Assembly: GCF_022376445.1 (NCBI RefSeq)
Contig: NW_025954968.1
Coordinates: forward strand, 248,001-312,000
Direction of reading: 5' to 3'
DNA: 64,000 nucleotides
Source of the DNA: Fomitopsis serialis
Lineage: Eukaryota; Basidiomycota; Agaricomycetes; Polyporales; Fomitopsidaceae
Shown here: positions 59,906-64,000 of the stretch, piece after piece
Numbering within the stretch: the first letter of the stretch is position 1
How the letters are laid out: each line of letters begins with the position of its first letter
Program-made: the position numbers and the translations under genes
The notes under the pieces: model-generated
Database searches by the model: none
Seen by the model: the letters and a program-made list of their open reading frames with translations, nothing else
What the model was told of the DNA's origin: nothing

Positions 59906-60606
59906 TGCTGTGGTTTCTTCGTCGTCAGCGGACGCGCGCTTCTTGTAGCAGAGCCACTTGGTTCAGGTTCATGCAAGTGCGTGTAGCGCAAGCCAGCTGC
60001 AAGTAGACTCGGAATTGGGCTGTTTCGTCTCGAGACGCCCTCAGCTAGCCATGATATGAGTGGACAGACTCCGACGCCAAACCGGGCATAACATCCCCGC
60101 CCCCGAGCCTGGGCTTTCAGATCTTCAGAGCTCAACCGCACCAAGGACTGCTAGCTTTGGCCAGGTCGCGCGACAGACACACAAAATAACCAGACAACGA
60201 TGAAGAGCACAGCAGGATCGAAGGACTGAAAGAAGACTGGGAATGCAAAACCCCGGCTGCACGCATGGACACGCGATCGAGAACGCCGCGAATCGTCGCT
60301 GTCGGCTTGGCACTGAGGCGCACGCGGATATACCCTGGCCGCTGCTCGAACCGAATTGGAAAGACTGAAGTTCGCACCATCGTGAAAAGGCACAAGGGCC
60401 CGAGACTACGTGGCTTGAGTGAGTCCAACGAACGCGCGAGGACGTCAGGTTCGTAACGCTTCGTGTTATTCGTGTCTGGAAATCTCGACGGGCTGACTAC
60501 ACCGAGAAAATACTAGCCAGCGAGACCGTCTGATTGTCTACGCCGTGCTGCATAACAATGACAGGGCTATAGCTCTACATCGACTCCTCGATCTATTCGG
60601 AGCCAG
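59906..60606. other. Intergenic (701 nt), APP1 upstream
   Basis: APP1 promoter side and 3' flank of the first dienelactone hydrolase gene. Open frames of up to about 100 codons overlap each other and resemble nothing. Confidence 0.4.
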
Positions 60607-61645
60607 TTACAGGTGCTTGATGAGGAACTCGACGCTGGCCTTGAATACCCCCTCCTTGCCGGCCTTGACTTTAGGGTCGCTCTGATGACGATGGTTGACC
60701 TTGAGTCCTATTTTAAGGTGAGGCAGACTTACCAGGTCGCCCCGGACAGAGAATCCGTGCGTACAGCCCTCCCAGTACGTACGCTCATATCCAGGTGCAA
60801 ACGCGCCCCCACCAAGTACCTTGTCGGTGGCCGCCTGAGCATCCGACGGGAACATCATATCGATCTCGCAGCTATTGATCAAGAGCGGTGCCTTAGACAC
60901 TGCTTTGTATTTCTGAGGGGTGTAACGGAGCATTGGTCAAACCTCTCTGCGCGAAGTGAAGACGGCAACAGGTGCGTACCTCGATATCTTCTGGCACCTT
61001 GAGCAGGCTCGGGTGAGAGACCACGACAACACTGACGGTGTTGAGGAATGCCAAATCGAATGCCGGACGTGCGCCGTAGCAGAACCCGAGGGCTGCGATC
61101 TTCGAGATGCCGCTCGACTGCAAAGCCGGGACAACCTTGGCCAGTACCGGCAGCACAGTCTCACCACCATGCTTAGCCAGCCAAGCCATGAAATCCCAGG
61201 TTGAACCAGCGTCGAGCGCATCGAAAGGAGCGGGGTCGTCGTAGAGGATATCCGGCACGATCACCTTGAAGCCGTTCCTCGCGTAGTCGTCTGCCAATAA
61301 CTAAGTGCAGAGTCAGCTGAGTTGAACATTTTCGATCGACGTATATTTGGTACCTGATGGTTGGGCAGATCAATACCGAAGATATCGGTCAGGTATAGTA
61401 TGGCCTTGTCTTTGGGGTAGTCGACGGTAGGAGTTGCGACGTAACACCGGACACCACCGAACTCCTCGAACTTCCCTACAGGGCAAACCATGTCCAGGTG
61501 GGTTATGACCGTGACGCTCACCGTCGAACTCACCTTCTGGAGTGCCTTCGTGGCGAACACCTACGCAGGTCATGTCAATACCCGTCCGTGCAAATTGCTG
61601 TGTCCAAGCCTGCTCACCGGAAACACAGTGTTTGCACAAGCTCAT
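60607..61645 (-). CDS. Dienelactone hydrolase family protein, copy 1
   Basis: DLH enzymes use a Cys-Asp-His triad on lactone/ester substrates, for example in aromatic breakdown. Small first exon MSLCKHCVSG (61645), then VRHEGTPEGE, GGVRCYVATPTVDYPKDKAI, LYLTDIFGIDLPNHQ, LLADDYARNGFKVIVPDILY, WLAKHGGETVLPVLAKVVPA, the nucleophile elbow ALGFCYGARPAFDLAF, VVVVSHPSLLKVPEDIE, the acid in LINSCEIDMMFP, and the histidine in YERTYWEGCTHGFSVRGD, ending FKASVEFLIKHL. Four introns (near 61616-61568, 61540-61505, 61355-61300, 60975-60917) plus one between RGD and the tail (about 60741-60692, possibly). TATA box about 90 nt upstream. Close paralogue of the next gene, same strand. Confidence 0.83.
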
Positions 61646-62214
61646 CGTCAGCCTTGATATTGGGCGCTTAGCAGGTGGTGAAGGTGGATAAGACCGTCTC
61701 TGTCTCTCCCTCCCAGGGTGCCGTACCGCTTTTATATAACATATCTGGCGGCGAGCTATAATTACTTCATACCAAGGTGCCACATCCGTCGAGCCGCACG
61801 GCCAATCCTCGGTGCACCGCAAACATGACCACCCACGCTATCGAGCAAACCCTGGGATATCAGTTATAGCGATGGCGGACGGCTCCCCAACTCAACATTC
61901 CTGCAGAGAGGTTACAAGACCTTGAGGGGCGTCCGTCAAGAAGGCATGATTCCACTGGCCCATTCGACGTCATCAGGTGCGTTCACGTTTTAAGTATGGA
62001 CTGGACCCGTTTCCCAGCTTACATTCCATATCAACGTTGATCTCGGACAATCGAACTTCAAATTCCAAGGTTCAACACATCTTATTAACTACGCAGGCGT
62101 CCGGAAGTGCATCCTCCGAGGTGTGTGAATCCGTCTCGACTCCTGCTTCTCGCCGAACTCGCGTCTGCTTCCCAGCGTGAGCCGTCGAAGAGCGACGTTA
62201 CGCGTCGAACGTCT
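61646..62214. promoter_or_regulatory. Upstream region of DLH copy 1 (569 nt)
   Basis: Separates the two tandem hydrolases. It contains the TATA box of copy 1 and otherwise nothing recognisable. Confidence 0.45.
61732..61738 (-). promoter_or_regulatory. TATA box of DLH copy 1
   Basis: TATATAAAAG on the minus strand about 90 nt upstream of the ATG at 61645; good match to the consensus. Confidence 0.6.
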
Positions 62215-63270
62215 TCAGAGATGCTTTCGGAGGAATTCGACGCTGGCCTTGAAGGCGCCTTCCTTTCCAGCTCTCACGCTCGGATTGCTCTGCAGTGGAC
62301 CGTCAGCCACAGAAGCTGCGGCGCTGTAGAAGGGTGCCGTACCATATCCCCGCGTACAGCGAATCCGTGCACGCAACCTTCCCAATACGTCCGTTCATAA
62401 CCGGGTCTGAATCTCCCACCGCCTAGGATTGCGTCGACCTTTGCCTGTGCCTCCTTCGGAAACATGTCGTCGACTTCGCAGCTGTTGATCAATAAGGGCG
62501 CCTTCGACTCTGCAAGGTATTTCTGTTGATTCGAAGTGAGTCCATGGAATCAGCACTGCTGACGCGGCCCTAGCGTACTGACCTCCATATCATCGGGCAC
62601 TTTCCAGAATGACGGATGAGATACGATGCAAACAGATATGACTTCCACGGATGCGAGCTCGATTGCAATGCGCCCTCCGAAGCAGTAGCCAAGTCCTGCG
62701 AACGTCCTAATACCACGCTCTTGAAGCGCCGTGATGACTTCGGATACGTCCCCCAGGACAGTCTCAGGCGGATGCCTGTCTACCCATGCCGCGACGTCAA
62801 ATTCCTCTTTGCTGATTGAAGCATCAGGAGGAACGAAGCTGGGAACAGCGTCGTTCTGGAAGAGATCCGGCATAATGACGTGGAAGCCGTTCCGCGCGTA
62901 GTCGTCCGCGAGCACCTGGAGGGGCCCAAACGTGCACCCAGTATCCCGATGGCAGCGGAAATGATCTGCTCACCTGGTTGTTGACGAATCTGTGGCCATA
63001 TGCGTCGGTAAGGTAGAGTATGGCCTTTTCTTGTGACTGTGTACCCAGTGGCTCGGTGACATAGCATTCCACGCCAGCGATGCGCTCAATCCTCCCTGGG
63101 GTTGTGAGTGCTCGCGTACACGATGATATCACCATGCGCACCGTTAGGGACACCCTCATGACGGACACCTATGTGCATTCGAAGACAATCAATGACAGTT
63201 AGAGTGATATCCGGAGCGATCTTGTACCTTTGAAACAATCAGCGCAGAATCCTGGACCTATTGCAGCCAT
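62215..63270 (-). CDS. Dienelactone hydrolase family protein, copy 2
   Basis: Tandem paralogue of copy 1 with the same plan. Exon 1 is 63270-63228 (MAAIGPGFCADCFK), followed by VRHEGVPNGAHG, RIERIAGVECYVTEPLGTQS, KAILYLTDAYGHRFVNNQ and VLADDYARNGFHVIMPDLFQ. The insert SFVPPDASISKEEFDVAAWV is longer than in copy 1. Nucleophile elbow GLGYCFGGRIAIELAS, VCIVSHPSFWKVPDDME, acid LINSCEVDDMFP, histidine YERTYWEGCVHGFAVRGD, end GKEGAFKASVEFLRKHL, with TGA at 62217-62215. Intron positions correspond to copy 1, including the one right after the CxxC N-terminal motif and one splitting RGD from the tail. TATA box about 70-75 nt upstream. Predicted cytosolic; substrate unknown. Confidence 0.83.
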
Positions 63271-64000
63271 ACTTGGTGAGCGACTTGGGCTTGAGGTAAG
63301 TGTACGTTGCACGGTCGATTGCTGGGCTCACTCTACAGTCTATATAGTGCACATCACATCAATGACGCGTCGCCCATCGTGCTCAGGTGTCACAGCTCGG
63401 CGGTGGCTCGGTGTTACGGGCTTCTGTGGGTTGCCTTACACCACGCTGCTACAGAAACGCCAACGACGGTCAACGGTCCTGATCAAAATCCGATCGTGCA
63501 GCGCCCGGACGGTGCGAGCAGTTGAAGCATGAAGGCGAGCTGGTTAGCGATCGCACGGAGCGCCTGAGGGTCAGTGCTCTTTACCTCGGCCTCGTATATC
63601 AATTCAACCCCGACTGTGTCTATGCTAGATACTCCGCAAACACTCGGACTCGGCCAGAGCGGCCAGGAAGCCCCTGCATTGATCTCTGTGTTTATTCAAG
63701 ATATGTGTGCACCGTTTTTGCGCTTATAGACAACCATGCTCGCTGACTCTGAACAGAGGGGTCCCACTGGGCGATCCAAATACACACGGGCGATGCAATC
63801 AAGAAATAACGTGGGGTCTTGTTGAAGAGACGTGAGCTGTTGTGGCCAGCACTCAATTCCTAGACGCAATCTATTCACGCGGACAATTCTACACCAAACC
63901 CGAATGCTATCGTTGCAGAGACCTTTCAAGTTCCTGCCGAAAGCTCGTCGGGGGACGTTGTGGCTCCTGCCAGATGCACAGAAGACCGGCGCTCAAGCCC
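63271..64000. other. Upstream region of DLH copy 2 to window end
   Basis: No supported gene apart from the promoter of copy 2. Short open frames only. Confidence 0.45.
63340..63346 (-). promoter_or_regulatory. TATA box of DLH copy 2
   Basis: TATATAG on the minus strand about 70-75 nt upstream of the ATG at 63270, in nearly the same place as in copy 1. Confidence 0.5.

Overview
The window is a gene-dense stretch of a filamentous basidiomycete nuclear genome, most likely an Agaricomycete. The evidence is compact genes on both strands, many short introns (about 50-80 nt) with GT...AG ends, GC-rich coding sequence, and a conserved eukaryotic gene set (Ded1, Rrp4, Y14/RBM8A, Sir2, HP1, Spt20, Sec72, App1, Pet117, Hgh1). 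The exact taxon cannot be fixed from sequence alone. I see no tRNA, rRNA or CRISPR array and no recognisable transposase or retroelement.

Layout. 1-10 kb: 3' part of a TSR4/PDCD2 gene, an Sds3-like Rpd3L subunit, a serine-rich unknown, a Sly41-type transporter, and a CUE-DUF1771-Smr protein. 10-17 kb: a KAT14-like acetyltransferase and a SIR2 deacetylase, tail to tail with 13 nt between their stops, then a serine-rich unknown. 17-25 kb: a membrane-anchored coiled-coil unknown, a MYND-finger protein, the exon-junction protein Y14 and an HP1 protein. 25.3-27.4 kb: a gene-poor stretch with a 49-nt near-perfect inverted repeat. 27-38 kb: Rrp4, an acidic-tailed unknown, a TFIIIC subunit, an S33-type hydrolase, Pet117 and an unknown. 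39-48 kb: an F-box protein, a small membrane protein, an alpha/beta-hydrolase, Hgh1 and Spt20. 49-57.5 kb: an NsdD-like GATA factor, a CxxC unknown, Ded1 and Sec72. 57.5-63.3 kb: App1 phosphatidate phosphatase and two tandem dienelactone hydrolases.

The genes are not an operon or an obvious biosynthetic cluster. Chromatin and transcription regulators are well represented: Sds3, a KAT14-like HAT, SIR2, HP1, Spt20, a GATA factor and TFIIIC. RNA factors (Ded1, Rrp4, Y14, a Cue2-like Smr protein) are also present.

The most important caution is that many otherwise well conserved proteins can be read only by changing frame at single bases, almost always as if one base were missing. This is dense at 8-13 kb and scattered elsewhere, while other genes (3.2-4.7, 15-17, 36.9-38.7 and 56.6-57.5 kb) are clean. 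I interpret it as consensus error more readily than as mass pseudogenisation. Coordinates of the affected genes are therefore start-to-stop spans, with exons given where the splice sites are visible.
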